DNA from: Phycisphaeraceae bacterium
GTDB lineage: Bacteria > Planctomycetota > Phycisphaerae > Phycisphaerales > UBA1924
NCBI GenBank assembly: GCA_019636795.1
Contig: JAHBWW010000001.1
Location: forward strand, 434,001-498,000
Reading direction: 5' to 3'
DNA length: 64,000 nucleotides
The notes beneath the pieces were generated by a model. That model saw nothing but the letters and a program-made list of their open reading frames with translations. It had not been told where the DNA came from and did not search any database. The position numbers were made by a program, and so were the translations under genes. Positions 26,957-36,403 of this stretch are shown here, piece by piece (positions within the stretch are counted from its first letter, which is position 1; each line of letters opens with the position of its first letter).

Positions 26957-29206
26957 ATGACCAGTGTGCAGACAAGTACATCCATTTCCCAGGCCGGGAG
27001 CCGTCCACCGATGGGGGCGACAGGTCCGGGAAGTAATCTGACGCCGATCGACCCGATCAAGCTGCTGAGGAAGTACATGTGGGTGCTGGTCGCATGCGCT
27101 TTTGTCGGGGGTGCGATCGGTGTGGTCGCGCATTTTGTGTTTCTGCGGTTTGCGCCGCAATACACGGCGCAGGTGATCTTCGACGCGCAGCCTGCCGAGC
27201 CGAACGTTGCGAATATCACCAACGAGGGTGTTCGCAAGGACGAAATCGACCGATTCATGGCGACGCAGTCAAGCGCGATTGTTGCGCCCGGCATTCTCGA
27301 AGCGGTGGCGCAAAGTCCGCGACTGATGCAGGAAGCCTCGGGATGGGCTGCCAAGCATGCCCAGGGAAGTGGGGTCAATCACGTGAGCGCGGCGGAAGAA
27401 TTGGCCGAGATGGTTCGCGCCAAGCCGATCACGGGTACGTCGTACATCTCGATGACGGTCAAAGCAAGCAGGCCTGCGGATGCTTCGGGCATTGCGCGGC
27501 TGGTGCGCGAGACGTATCTCTCGCGGCTTCGGCAGGCGACCGCGGTGACTGTGAGCAACCAGCAGGATCAGATCAACAATCAGATTCGGAATCTTGATTC
27601 GGAAATGAACGACCTGAACGATCGTCGCGCGCGTCTGCTCAAGGAGCAATCGATCGATTCGCTCGACGAGAAGGCGACGGCACTCGGGCAGAGGCAGAAG
27701 ATCGTCATCGCGCAGTTGAGCGATGTGAACCAGTACATCACGATGACCATCAGCCGTTTGAACAACATGGAGCAGATGCGCAATGCCGAGACGGGCATTA
27801 CGTACACGGACACGCAGCGGGCAGTTGCGGAACAGGACCCGATTGTGGCGAATTTCCGCCAGCAGATTAAGACACTTGAGTCGGATCTTCAGGCGCTGCG
27901 TGAGATGGGCATCAAGGACGGGCATCGGGACTACCGCAGGCTTCTCGCCCAGATCGACGCCCGGCGCCAGAAGCTCTCGGACATTACCGAAGAGGTTTTG
28001 GCGCGGAACTTTGACGCGGAATATGACTCGGCCAAGCGGGAGTTGCAGAACCTTCAGGCCCAGCAGCTACAACTGAGTACTGAAGCCGATGGCTTCCGCG
28101 TGGAGCTTGCGGACCTGAACAAGACACTGACCGAAATCACTGACATTGATCGGCGTATTGCAGGCCTGATCGGGTCGAGGCAGGACGCGTCAAACATGTT
28201 GACCGAACTGACGATCAAAGGCAGCCTTTCGAATGCGGCCCGCGTGACGGTGTTCCAGCAGGAGCGCACTCCGAATCAGCCGACGTTCCCTCGCATTGTG
28301 ATGATGGTGCCGGCCGGGATGTTCCTGCTGACGGGGCTTGTCGGTGGTGTGATCCTGCTGCGCGAGGTGCTCGACCAGCGAATCAAGGGGCCATCGGATA
28401 TCGCGCTGCTTCCTCGGGCGCGTGTGGTGGGCATGATTGCGGACGCTTCAGAGGATACAACATGCAAGGCCGGTGTGGACACGATCTTCCGTGACGCGCC
28501 TACGGGGCTGCTCGCCGAGCAGTTCCGGCAACTTCGTACATCGCTGCTCAAGCAGATGACCAGGCTCAACTGCCGTTCGCTGGTGGTGCTTGGCGGCATG
28601 CCGGGTTCCGGGGCATCGTCGATCGTGGCGAATCTCGGACTGGCGTGCGCGAGCAACGAGATGAAGGTGCTGATCATCGATGGGAACTTCCGTCGCCCTG
28701 CACAGCATCGGATACTCGGCATCAATGAAGGACCGGGCGTTGCGGATGTTCTGGCAGGAGTCGCTACGCTCGAGGCTGTGGTACAGCATGTCCCGGGTGT
28801 GAGCCGCCTTGATGCGCTGAGCGTCGGGTCGAGTGAGCATCGTCAATACGAGAGGCTGGGCGGCAAGCCCATGAGCGAGCTGCTCGAGCGTGCGTCGACC
28901 ACGTATGACCTCATTCTGATCGACGTTGCGCCGGCGGTGGTTTCGGGCGATGGGTTTGCGGTTGCCAATCGTGCGGACGCTTCGATGCTTGTGGTGCGTG
29001 CCAACGGCGAGACTCGCGGTATGGTTTCGAGACTTCGCGGGGAGCTCGACGATTGCCGCGCCAATCATCTGGGTGTTCTGGTCAATGCGGTGCGGGCTTC
29101 GACGGGTGGATATATGAAGCAGAATATCCGGACATCACTGGCGTATCACACACCTGGCGCGAAGGTTGGCTCGTCGATCGATCGGGATCCGAAGTCGGGT
29201 CAATGA
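26957..29206 (+). CDS. Wzz/BY-kinase-like polysaccharide chain-length protein with degenerate P-loop
   Basis: 749 residues. The order is a disordered N-terminus, membrane helix 1 (about residues 37-60), a periplasmic coiled-coil region (about 190-430), membrane helix 2 (about 452-475) and a cytoplasmic ParA/BY-kinase-like ATPase domain. In the P-loop GGMPGSGASSI (residues 546-556) the Walker-A Lys is replaced by Ala553. Walker A' reads VLIIDGNFRRP and Walker B YDLILIDVAP. Only two tyrosines lie in the C-tail, where kinases usually have a Tyr cluster. The family (Wzc/GumC/EpsB) sets chain length and gates export. Here the ATPase may be inactive or only nucleotide-sensing. Confidence 0.88.
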   Translation: MTSVQTSTSISQAGSRPPMGATGPGSNLTPIDPIKLLRKYMWVLVACAFVGGAIGVVAHFVFLRFAPQYTAQVIFDAQPAEPNVANITNEGVRKDEIDRFMATQSSAIVAPGILEAVAQSPRLMQEASGWAAKHAQGSGVNHVSAAEELAEMVRAKPITGTSYISMTVKASRPADASGIARLVRETYLSRLRQATAVTVSNQQDQINNQIRNLDSEMNDLNDRRARLLKEQSIDSLDEKATALGQRQKIVIAQLSDVNQYITMTISRLNNMEQMRNAETGITYTDTQRAVAEQDPIVANFRQQIKTLESDLQALREMGIKDGHRDYRRLLAQIDARRQKLSDITEEVLARNFDAEYDSAKRELQNLQAQQLQLSTEADGFRVELADLNKTLTEITDIDRRIAGLIGSRQDASNMLTELTIKGSLSNAARVTVFQQERTPNQPTFPRIVMMVPAGMFLLTGLVGGVILLREVLDQRIKGPSDIALLPRARVVGMIADASEDTTCKAGVDTIFRDAPTGLLAEQFRQLRTSLLKQMTRLNCRSLVVLGGMPGSGASSIVANLGLACASNEMKVLIIDGNFRRPAQHRILGINEGPGVADVLAGVATLEAVVQHVPGVSRLDALSVGSSEHRQYERLGGKPMSELLERASTTYDLILIDVAPAVVSGDGFAVANRADASMLVVRANGETRGMVSRLRGELDDCRANHLGVLVNAVRASTGGYMKQNIRTSLAYHTPGAKVGSSIDRDPKSGQ

Positions 29207-29236
29207 GTCGGGCGGGATTCGCAAAGGGAATCAGCC

Positions 29237-30271
29237 GTGAACAGATCCGCTGACGAACAACGCACGCTCTCCAATCGGCGTGTGCTTGTCAGCGGCGGCG
29301 CCGGGTTCATCGGCTCGCATCTGGTCGATGCGCTGCTCGAACGCGGGGATGATGTGACGGTGGTTGACGATCTTTCGACAGGTCGTCGCAGCAACCTGCC
29401 CGATGCATTCCCGCGGCTGCGGTTCATCGAGGCATCACTGCGCCAGGCGCTGGCTGACTTCGGACGCGGTGAGCAGTTTGACGAGATCTATCACCTTGCG
29501 GCAGCGGTGGGGGTCCAGCTTGTACTTGATGATCCGATCGGGTGCATCGAGACCAATGTCGAGCAGACTGCGGCGATGCTGCGTTTTGCGGCTCAGGCGG
29601 GCGGGCGCGCAGGCAAGACCCGCATCCTGCTGACGTCGAGCAGCGAGGTGTATGGCAAGCCGACGAGCGAGGTGTTTCGGGAAGAGGATGACGTGGTGTA
29701 CGGCCCGACAAGCGTTTTGCGGTGGTCGTATGCGCAGACCAAGGCGATTGATGAGTATCTGGCGTTGGCGCATCATGCGCGAGGTGGGTTGCCCACGGTG
29801 GTGGTCAGGCTGTTCAATACGGTTGGGCCGCGGCAACTGGGGTCGTATGGGATGGTGCTGCCTCGGTTTGTGCGTGCGGCGATGCTGGGCGAGGCGCTGG
29901 AGGTTTATGGCGACGGGACTCAGTCTCGCTGCTTCTGCGACGTGCGCGATGTGGTGTGGGCTTTGACGCGGATGATTGCGTCGCCGGCATGCTGCGGGCG
30001 GGTGCTGAATCTTGGCAACGATGAGCCGATTTCGATCGGGGATCTGGCGTTGCTGGTTGTGGAGACATTGGGATCAAAGTCCGAGATTCGCTCGTTGCCG
30101 TATGAAGCGGCATATTCGGGGGGTTTCGAGGATTTGCAACGAAGGCGTCCAAGTCTGGTTCGGATTCGAGACGCGATCGGGTTTGAACCGAAGTGGAGTC
30201 TACGACAGACTATTATTGACGTGGCTGCGCATCTTGAGAGTACGGCCGAGGTAGAAGGGCGAGCGCAATGA
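29237..30271 (+). CDS. NAD-dependent epimerase/dehydratase (extended SDR), nucleotide-sugar type
   Basis: 344 residues. The Rossmann motif is VSGGAGFIGSHLVDALLERG, the catalytic Ser region TSSSEVYGKP, and the active-site pair is Tyr and Lys in YAQTK. LFNTVGPRQLGSYGMVLPRF and VLNLGNDEPISIGDLA are typical of UDP-glucuronate decarboxylase or UDP-glucose 4-epimerase relatives. It probably supplies a nucleotide sugar for the polysaccharide of this locus; the exact reaction is not assignable. Its stop overlaps the next gene by 4 nt. Confidence 0.88.
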   Translation: MNRSADEQRTLSNRRVLVSGGAGFIGSHLVDALLERGDDVTVVDDLSTGRRSNLPDAFPRLRFIEASLRQALADFGRGEQFDEIYHLAAAVGVQLVLDDPIGCIETNVEQTAAMLRFAAQAGGRAGKTRILLTSSSEVYGKPTSEVFREEDDVVYGPTSVLRWSYAQTKAIDEYLALAHHARGGLPTVVVRLFNTVGPRQLGSYGMVLPRFVRAAMLGEALEVYGDGTQSRCFCDVRDVVWALTRMIASPACCGRVLNLGNDEPISIGDLALLVVETLGSKSEIRSLPYEAAYSGGFEDLQRRRPSLVRIRDAIGFEPKWSLRQTIIDVAAHLESTAEVEGRAQ

Positions 30272-31707
30272 TTTCGGGTGGCGGGCTGAAAGTGCCCCAG
30301 GGCATCGCGGATCGGATCTCCACTTTTGGGGACGATATCGCCGCGCTTGCCAGCCGTCATCAGGAGTTGGAGCAACTGGTTGGGATTGCGAGCGAGAAGG
30401 CGGGACGATTCGAGATCTTGCAGGGCTATCTTGGGGTTGCGGTGGTCGCGTTTGTGATCACGCTGCTGACCACGCCTCTGGCGAGGCACATGGCGATCAC
30501 GCTAGGCATCATCGATCATCCGTCGTCGCGCAAGGTCCATCGGATACCTATCGCATACCTGGGCGGAGTGGCGGTGTTTCTCGGCATCATGGGGGGCATT
30601 CTGTACAGTTACCTCGCGGTGCCGATCGAGGGGCTGATCACCTGGCACAAGCCGACGCAGTGGCTCTCGCCCGACACGGAGACGCCGCAATTGGTTCGGC
30701 CTTCGATTGTGCTCGGGCTGACTGTGATCATGATTGTGGGACTGATCGACGATGTGGTCGGGATCATGCCTCGGGTCAAACTTGGTGGGCAGTTGTTTGC
30801 TGCGGCTGCGTTGGCGTATGACGACATCGGCGTGAAAGTCGCGCAGGGCATCCTGAGCCCGACCATTGGCGAACTGGTCGGCAACCGCAACCTCTCATGG
30901 ATGTTTGAGATTCCTGGGCTTGGGATGCCGATCGAGCTGGACCTGATGTACTGGACGGGCACAGCGGTGATTGCGATTTTTGTGCTCGGGGGGTGCAACG
31001 CCTCGAATCTCGTGGACGGGCTCGACGGTTTGCTGACTGGCGTCACGGCGATTGCCGCGATGGGGTTGCTGTTCATCTGCCTGAGTCTGGCGATGGTCGA
31101 TGACGGCCCGCGTGATGCGCAGCGGATCATTCTGTGTCTGGCGCTGGTCGGGGCTTGTCTTGGGTTCCTGCCTCACAACTTCAATCCGGCAAGTATTTTT
31201 CTCGGGGATTGCGGGTCGTTGCTGCTTGGGTTCTGCACCATCGTCATCATCCTGATGCTCGGCGACACCAGCACCGACGCAGGGCGAACGTATCTCGTCA
31301 TTGCGGGTTTGATCATCTACGGCATTCCGATCATCGACACGGTGCTGGCTATTGTGCGGCGGAAACTGGCGAACAAGAAGATGTCCGAGCCTGACAGCGA
31401 CCACCTGCACCACATGCTCAAGCGCGCGCTCGGGGTGAAGGGTGCGGTTCTGACGTTGTACGGAATCGGGGTGGGATTTGCTTTGCTGGGTGTGGCGCTG
31501 AGTCTGGGTCGCGCGCGAGTGGTTTACGCGCTGGCGCTGGTGTTCGCGTCCTATATCGGGGTGTATGCAATCAAGATCGCCCGGAGGCGACATCTGGAAG
31601 AGCAAGCACTGGCTCGAACCGCGCGATTGGCGCCGGCTTCCGAAGGGGGACAGGCGGGTGCCAAGGGGCCAGCGTCGGCGGGCGCTCCGGCAAGCACGAA
31701 TCCGTGA
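30268..31707 (+). CDS. Undecaprenyl-phosphate sugar-1-phosphate transferase (WecA/MraY family)
   Basis: 479 residues with about eleven membrane segments. Family motifs in order are IIDHPSSRKVHRIPIAYLGG, GLIDDVVGIMPRVKLGGQ (DDxxG), NASNLVDGLDGLLTG (NxxNxxDGLDGL) and the cytoplasmic HLHHMLKRAL. The N-terminal about 55 residues before the first helix are predicted coil and longer than in WecA. The enzyme transfers a sugar-1-phosphate to undecaprenyl phosphate, the first membrane step of the repeat unit. MraY is unlikely because the sequence fits the WecA/Rfe branch and the context is exopolysaccharide. Confidence 0.88.
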   Translation: MISGGGLKVPQGIADRISTFGDDIAALASRHQELEQLVGIASEKAGRFEILQGYLGVAVVAFVITLLTTPLARHMAITLGIIDHPSSRKVHRIPIAYLGGVAVFLGIMGGILYSYLAVPIEGLITWHKPTQWLSPDTETPQLVRPSIVLGLTVIMIVGLIDDVVGIMPRVKLGGQLFAAAALAYDDIGVKVAQGILSPTIGELVGNRNLSWMFEIPGLGMPIELDLMYWTGTAVIAIFVLGGCNASNLVDGLDGLLTGVTAIAAMGLLFICLSLAMVDDGPRDAQRIILCLALVGACLGFLPHNFNPASIFLGDCGSLLLGFCTIVIILMLGDTSTDAGRTYLVIAGLIIYGIPIIDTVLAIVRRKLANKKMSEPDSDHLHHMLKRALGVKGAVLTLYGIGVGFALLGVALSLGRARVVYALALVFASYIGVYAIKIARRRHLEEQALARTARLAPASEGGQAGAKGPASAGAPASTNP

Positions 31708-31755
31708 TAAGAGTGCATTGCGAGGCGTGTTTGGCGATGGCCGTATACTCCCGGC

Positions 31756-32673
31756 ATGAGCGATGAGAAGATCATGCGCCGAATCGCCTTGATGAACCAA
31801 AAGGGCGGAGTCGGGAAAACCACAACCGCTGTGAATCTGGCTGCGGCCATTGCGCAGAAGGGCAGGCCGACCTTGCTGGTCGATCTTGACCCTCAGGCGC
31901 ATGCGACGCTGCATCTTGGTGTTGATCCGGACGACGTCGATGTGTCGATCTATGACCTGCTGCTCGATGAGGATCGTGATCCTCATGAGGCTGTGATCGA
32001 GGCGCGCCCGAATCTGGGGTTGCTGGCGAGCGAGACGGATCTTGCGGCTGCCGAATCGGAGTTGAATCAGGCGGACCGACGTCACGAGAGGTTGGATCGG
32101 GCGTTGGCAAGGCTCGAAGGTCGTTATGAGTTTGTCATTATCGACTGCCCGCCTTCGCTGGGGCTGCTGACGATGAACGGGCTGGTCGGCGCGCGCGAGG
32201 TGATCATTCCGATGCAGGCGCACTTTCTGGCACTTCAAGGGCTGGGCAAGCTGCTTGAAACGGTGTCGATGGTCCGCCAGCAACTTAATCCCAAACTGCG
32301 CGTGACGGGCGTGGTGTTGTGCATGCACGATGCGCAGGCGACGCACACGCGCGAGGTGGTTTCGGACATGGACACTTTTTTTGCCAGTGCGCGCGATGAT
32401 GCGGCTTCGCCGTGGCGCTATGCGCGCGTGTTCAAGCCTGCGATCCGGCGCAACATCAAGCTTGCGGAAGGGCCGAGTTTCGGGCAGACGATTTTTGACT
32501 ATGCCCCGGCTGCTGCGGGCGCGGCCGACTATGCCGAGCTCGCCGATACGCTGCTTCGGGAATGGGATCGTCTGCTCGACAAGCGCCGTGAATTGAGTCA
32601 GGTGTCCACGCCTGGCAAGCCTGAGGTTCACGTTGTACTCAGCAACGCACCGAGCGAGGAACTCAACCGGTGA
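31756..32673 (+). CDS. ParA/MinD-like ATPase
   Basis: 305 residues. The deviant Walker A is MNQKGGVGKTTTAVNLA, Walker A' LLVDLDPQAHATLHL and Walker B FVIIDCPPSLG, followed by the QAHFLALQGL segment. It has a full ParA fold with all catalytic residues. No ParB gene and no parS-like repeat are visible nearby, so chromosome partitioning is not indicated by context. Position-linked roles such as placing the polysaccharide or exosortase machinery are conceivable. Its stop overlaps the next start by 4 nt. Confidence 0.9.
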   Translation: MSDEKIMRRIALMNQKGGVGKTTTAVNLAAAIAQKGRPTLLVDLDPQAHATLHLGVDPDDVDVSIYDLLLDEDRDPHEAVIEARPNLGLLASETDLAAAESELNQADRRHERLDRALARLEGRYEFVIIDCPPSLGLLTMNGLVGAREVIIPMQAHFLALQGLGKLLETVSMVRQQLNPKLRVTGVVLCMHDAQATHTREVVSDMDTFFASARDDAASPWRYARVFKPAIRRNIKLAEGPSFGQTIFDYAPAAAGAADYAELADTLLREWDRLLDKRRELSQVSTPGKPEVHVVLSNAPSEELNR

Positions 32674-34571
32674 GCGACCACGGGCGGTCTCAACCCCGCG
32701 TGAAACAGCGTGCCTTGTGCCGCATTGTTTTTTTGGTTTTCGCTCTTGCCCTTGTGACAGGAACCCACTGGCCCGCACTGCGAATCGGCGGCTCCATTGC
32801 TCGCCCTGACCTTCTGATTCATGTTGCGGCGTTTGGCATGTGGACAGCACTTCTGATGCTGTGTGGTTTTTTTGGCTCGCCTTTCTCAACTCGCAATGTG
32901 CTGATCTCTGCGGGTGTCGCGGTGGTGTATGCCGCGATTGATGAACTCACACAAGGCTTGCCGATTCTGCAGCGAACGGTCTCGATGCAGGACTTTCTGG
33001 CCAATGTCATCGGGATCGGGTGCGCCACGATCCTGGCGGGGCTGGCAAGCCTTTCGATCCGGAGATCTGGCGACCTTCATGGCCCGATGGCGTGGATGCT
33101 CTCGCTCACGATCGGTCTGCTCTTTGGGGGTTTGCTGACGATCGTGATTCCGCCGGAGTATGTGGACGTTTTGCCTGATTCGGTGGTCGAAAGCGTCGGT
33201 ACGGACGAGGCCTTGATCGGCGTTCCACACGCGAGTGTGCACACTTCAGATCAGCCGACGGTCGTGCCGGTGATCCCGCTGGTGTTGTGTGCACCATTTG
33301 CTGCGCTGCTGCTGAGCATCGCGGTGATGCCTTTCATCAATGGCAAAATCTGGCACAAGCACTTTCCTGATTTTGCCTTCTTTTTCAGCGGAATCATCAT
33401 TGGATATTACCTGATCCAGTTTGGGACGCCGTATCTGCACGGGATGTCGTATGGCACTTACCACATGCTGCACACGGGGATTGAGTACCTGAGTTTCATT
33501 GCGCTCGTTGGGGGGTTGTACATCGTGTCTGGTGGGATTCAGATCGATGTTCGAGGTCGCGGGAGGCCCCTGACGAACACGCTGCTGCTGGCGTTCGGAG
33601 CACTGATCGCCAACGTGGTCGGGACCACAGGCGCGTCGATGCTGCTGATCCGGCCTTTCATGCGCCTCAACGCCGGTCGCCTGCGCGCGGTGCATGTGAT
33701 CTTCTTCATTTTCATCGTGAGCAACTGCGGCGGGGCATTGACGCCCATTGGTGACCCGCCACTTTACATCGGATTCCTGAAAGGAATTCCGTTCCTGTGG
33801 ACCCTGGAGAATCTCTGGCCGATGTGGGCGGTGTGCATCGGTTCGCTCCTGCTGACGTTTTTTCTTGTGGACTCACAGGTGGCGCGGCACGAGCCCGATT
33901 CGGCACCGTCGTCCACCACCTTTGGCGTAACGATTCGCGGCATGATGGGGCTCATCGGGCTTGCGGCGATCATTGGCGCAGTGTTTCTCGATCCGATGTT
34001 GAGGTCTGTATGGCCTTCACTTGAGGGCATCCCGATTGGGCCATTCGTGCAGATTGCGATTGCTGTCATCACCTACAGGCTCTCGGCACAGTCGATTCGC
34101 GACGCCAATGCCTTTACGTTCTTTCCGATCAAGGAAGTAGGGTTGCTCTTCATCGGCATCTTCGCGACGATGACGCCTGCACTTGGATATCTCGCGACGC
34201 ACGCCGACCAGATATCGCTCTCGACGCCCGGGGCGTTTTACTTCGCAACAGGCTCGCTGAGCAGCATGCTCGATAACGCGCCGACGTATGCCAACTTCCT
34301 GCAGTTGGCGTACGGTGCGGAGGGGATGAGTCGCGAAGGACTGCGGGCGTTTGTGCTGAGTGTTGATGGTGCTCGTCTGACGATGGCGGTGTCCCTTGGG
34401 GCTGTGTTCTTCGGTGCATTGACGTACATTGGCAACGGGCCGAACTTCATGGTCAAGGCGATTGCCGAACAGTCGGGTGTGCTGATGCCATCGTTCTTTG
34501 GGTATGTGATTCGCTCGGTGTTGTTTCTGACTCCGTCACTTCTGCTGGTGTGGCTGATCTTCCTGCGATGA
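32670..34571 (+). CDS. VanZ-like domain fused to a CitM/ArsB-type sodium:proton antiporter
   Basis: 633 residues. The N-terminal about 130 residues are VanZ-like: membrane helices with HVAAFGMWTALLM and the signature DELTQGLPILQRTVSMQDFL followed by ANVIGI. A linker with one or two helices and a polar stretch (about residues 160-200) leads to a C-terminal ion-transporter domain of about ten helices with NVVGTTGASMLLI, GALTPIGDPPLYIGF and a second GPNFMVKA half-repeat, as in NhaD/CitM relatives. The whole gene is one uninterrupted frame, co-translated with the ParA-like gene upstream (4-nt overlap) and murJ downstream (ATGA). VanZ domains occur in cell-envelope proteins of unclear biochemical role. 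Confidence 0.85.
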   Translation: MSDHGRSQPRVKQRALCRIVFLVFALALVTGTHWPALRIGGSIARPDLLIHVAAFGMWTALLMLCGFFGSPFSTRNVLISAGVAVVYAAIDELTQGLPILQRTVSMQDFLANVIGIGCATILAGLASLSIRRSGDLHGPMAWMLSLTIGLLFGGLLTIVIPPEYVDVLPDSVVESVGTDEALIGVPHASVHTSDQPTVVPVIPLVLCAPFAALLLSIAVMPFINGKIWHKHFPDFAFFFSGIIIGYYLIQFGTPYLHGMSYGTYHMLHTGIEYLSFIALVGGLYIVSGGIQIDVRGRGRPLTNTLLLAFGALIANVVGTTGASMLLIRPFMRLNAGRLRAVHVIFFIFIVSNCGGALTPIGDPPLYIGFLKGIPFLWTLENLWPMWAVCIGSLLLTFFLVDSQVARHEPDSAPSSTTFGVTIRGMMGLIGLAAIIGAVFLDPMLRSVWPSLEGIPIGPFVQIAIAVITYRLSAQSIRDANAFTFFPIKEVGLLFIGIFATMTPALGYLATHADQISLSTPGAFYFATGSLSSMLDNAPTYANFLQLAYGAEGMSREGLRAFVLSVDGARLTMAVSLGAVFFGALTYIGNGPNFMVKAIAEQSGVLMPSFFGYVIRSVLFLTPSLLLVWLIFLR

Positions 34572-36175
34572 CCCCCGACCGAGACAACTCGGAGCGTGTG
34601 CTGGGCGGAGCGGTTCGCACGGTGTCTGCGCTGACATTGCTCAGTCGAGTGCTGGGCCTGGCGCGCGATCTTGTGACTGTTCGCATCTTTGGTGATGGAC
34701 ATGTTGGTTCGGCGTTTGCAGCGGCATTTGCGATTCCGAACATGTTTCGGCGGCTCTTCGGCGAGGGCGCGCTGGCAGCGGCGTTCATTCCTGAATACTC
34801 GAAACTGATGCGCGATGACCCCGCCCGCGCGAGCGCGTTTGCATCATTGACAATCGGGCTGGTGGCGGTCACGACGAGCCTGATTCTGGTACTGGCCGAA
34901 GTCGTGCTGGCGGTCGTGCTGTTTGCACTCCCCGAGAATCCTGAGCGGACGTATTCGATTCAGTTGGTCATGTTTCTTCTGCCGTACATGCCTCTGGTGT
35001 GTGTGGCGGCGATGCTCGCGGGCATGCTGCAGGTCCATGGGCGCTTCGGCCCGGGTGCGGCCATGCCGATCATTCTCAACGTGTTCATCATCATCGTCGC
35101 GATGCCGTACTTTTTCGTACAGGGGGCATCGGCTGCAACGTGGTCGTGGTTCATCGGCGGTGCGGTGCTGCTCTCGGGTGTGTTGCAGATCGTGTGGTCG
35201 TTGAATGCTCTGCGCGGGTGTGTGCACTGGTCCCGTGGCTTTGATGCAGCCCGCGAGCCGGCGCGGGCCATGTTGCTCCGCCTCGGGCCCGTACTCATCG
35301 GGCTTGGCACGCTACAGGTCAACGCTCTGCTCGATACGTTTATCGCGATGTGGCCAAACTGGGTTGGTCCCACCATTGCCGGGCAACCGTATCCGCTCGA
35401 TCAGGCATCGAACAGCATTCTGTTCTTCACGCAGAGGCTCTATCAGTTTCCTTTGGGCGTTTTCGGCATTGCGGTTGCGACGGCTATTTTTCCAGCCCTG
35501 AGTCGCACTGCCGACGACAACGAGCGATTTATCGTGATGTTGCGCAATGGGATTCGCCTGTCGCTGTTCATCGCGATTCCTGCGACGATTGGCCTGATTC
35601 TCGTGCGCACGCCTCTGATTGCGACGCTCTATTCGGGTGGCGGGGGGTTCAGCCATGAGGGCGTGGAGCGATCGAGTGCCGTCCTGATCGGGTATGGCGC
35701 AGCGATCTGGGCGTACTCACTCAATCAACTGTGGACGCGCGCGTTCTATGCCAAGGGCGACACGATGACGCCGATGCGCGTCGCGATTGCTATGGTGGGG
35801 CTCAATCTGGTGCTCAACGTGGCACTGGTATTTCTGACGCCACTTCGCGAAGCGGGGCTTGCCTGGTCTACAGCCGCAAGCGCGATGGTGCAAAGCCTGC
35901 TGCTTCCGATGTACTTTGCGCGCAAGACAGGGCTGCGAATCATGGACCGTGCGACACGTCTCGCGGTCGCTCGCTCGCTCGCGCTGGCGGTCGCGATGGG
36001 CATTGCGGTGTGGCTTGTGTCAAACCTGCTCGGACCCGGCGAGGGCTGGAACGCGCAGGGATTGCGCCTCCTGATCCTGACATTCGTTGGGGTGGCGATC
36101 ATTGGCCTTGGCGCATATGCGGGCCGTTTCGCTGAACTGCGGTGGCTCTTTGGGCGCAATGGCAGCCGGAAGTAA
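34568..36175 (+). CDS. murJ: Lipid II flippase MurJ
   Basis: 535 residues with about fourteen membrane segments of the MOP/MVF superfamily. SRVLGLARDLVTVRIFGDG at the N-terminus, FRRLFGEGALAAAFIPEYS, and RLYQFPLGVFGIAVATAIFP are MurJ signatures; WTRAFYAKGDTMTPMRVAI follows. It flips lipid-linked precursors across the inner membrane. As the last gene of the polysaccharide locus it may serve either peptidoglycan or a lipid-linked repeat unit. The ATG at 34568 overlaps the upstream stop in ATGA. Confidence 0.92.
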   Translation: MTPDRDNSERVLGGAVRTVSALTLLSRVLGLARDLVTVRIFGDGHVGSAFAAAFAIPNMFRRLFGEGALAAAFIPEYSKLMRDDPARASAFASLTIGLVAVTTSLILVLAEVVLAVVLFALPENPERTYSIQLVMFLLPYMPLVCVAAMLAGMLQVHGRFGPGAAMPIILNVFIIIVAMPYFFVQGASAATWSWFIGGAVLLSGVLQIVWSLNALRGCVHWSRGFDAAREPARAMLLRLGPVLIGLGTLQVNALLDTFIAMWPNWVGPTIAGQPYPLDQASNSILFFTQRLYQFPLGVFGIAVATAIFPALSRTADDNERFIVMLRNGIRLSLFIAIPATIGLILVRTPLIATLYSGGGGFSHEGVERSSAVLIGYGAAIWAYSLNQLWTRAFYAKGDTMTPMRVAIAMVGLNLVLNVALVFLTPLREAGLAWSTAASAMVQSLLLPMYFARKTGLRIMDRATRLAVARSLALAVAMGIAVWLVSNLLGPGEGWNAQGLRLLILTFVGVAIIGLGAYAGRFAELRWLFGRNGSRK

Positions 36176-36229
36176 ATGGAACTCTCGCGCCCGGCCGATG
36201 AACGCTGAGTGTCTAGTGCGGAGCAAACT

Positions 36230-36400
36230 ATGACCTTCAAGCATCTGCGTGCAGCATCGATTGTCGGGATTTTGGTAGTGTGCGCGTGCCTCGGAGGGTG
36301 CGGCACGATCTCGGGGTTTGCTTCTGACCTGAATGATGCCTCGATGGGAGTTCGGTCGGCCTTCGTAGGTGACGACCCGGATTCGCCTGCCAACGATTGA
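36230..36400 (+). CDS. Small entericidin-like lipoprotein (56 aa)
   Basis: Reads MTFKHLRAASIVGILVVCAC and continues into a lipobox (LGGC), so the mature peptide is a lipoprotein of about 30 residues. The size and layout recall entericidins, but sequence similarity is weak. It ends 3 nt before the GTG start of the next gene and is probably co-transcribed with it. Confidence 0.65.
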   Translation: MTFKHLRAASIVGILVVCACLGGCGTISGFASDLNDASMGVRSAFVGDDPDSPAND

Positions 36401-36403
36401 CCC

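Noticed and set aside
30895-32889. 664-codon minus-strand open frame
   Set aside because: Antisense to the WecA-like, ParA-like and antiporter genes, all of which have clear motifs.
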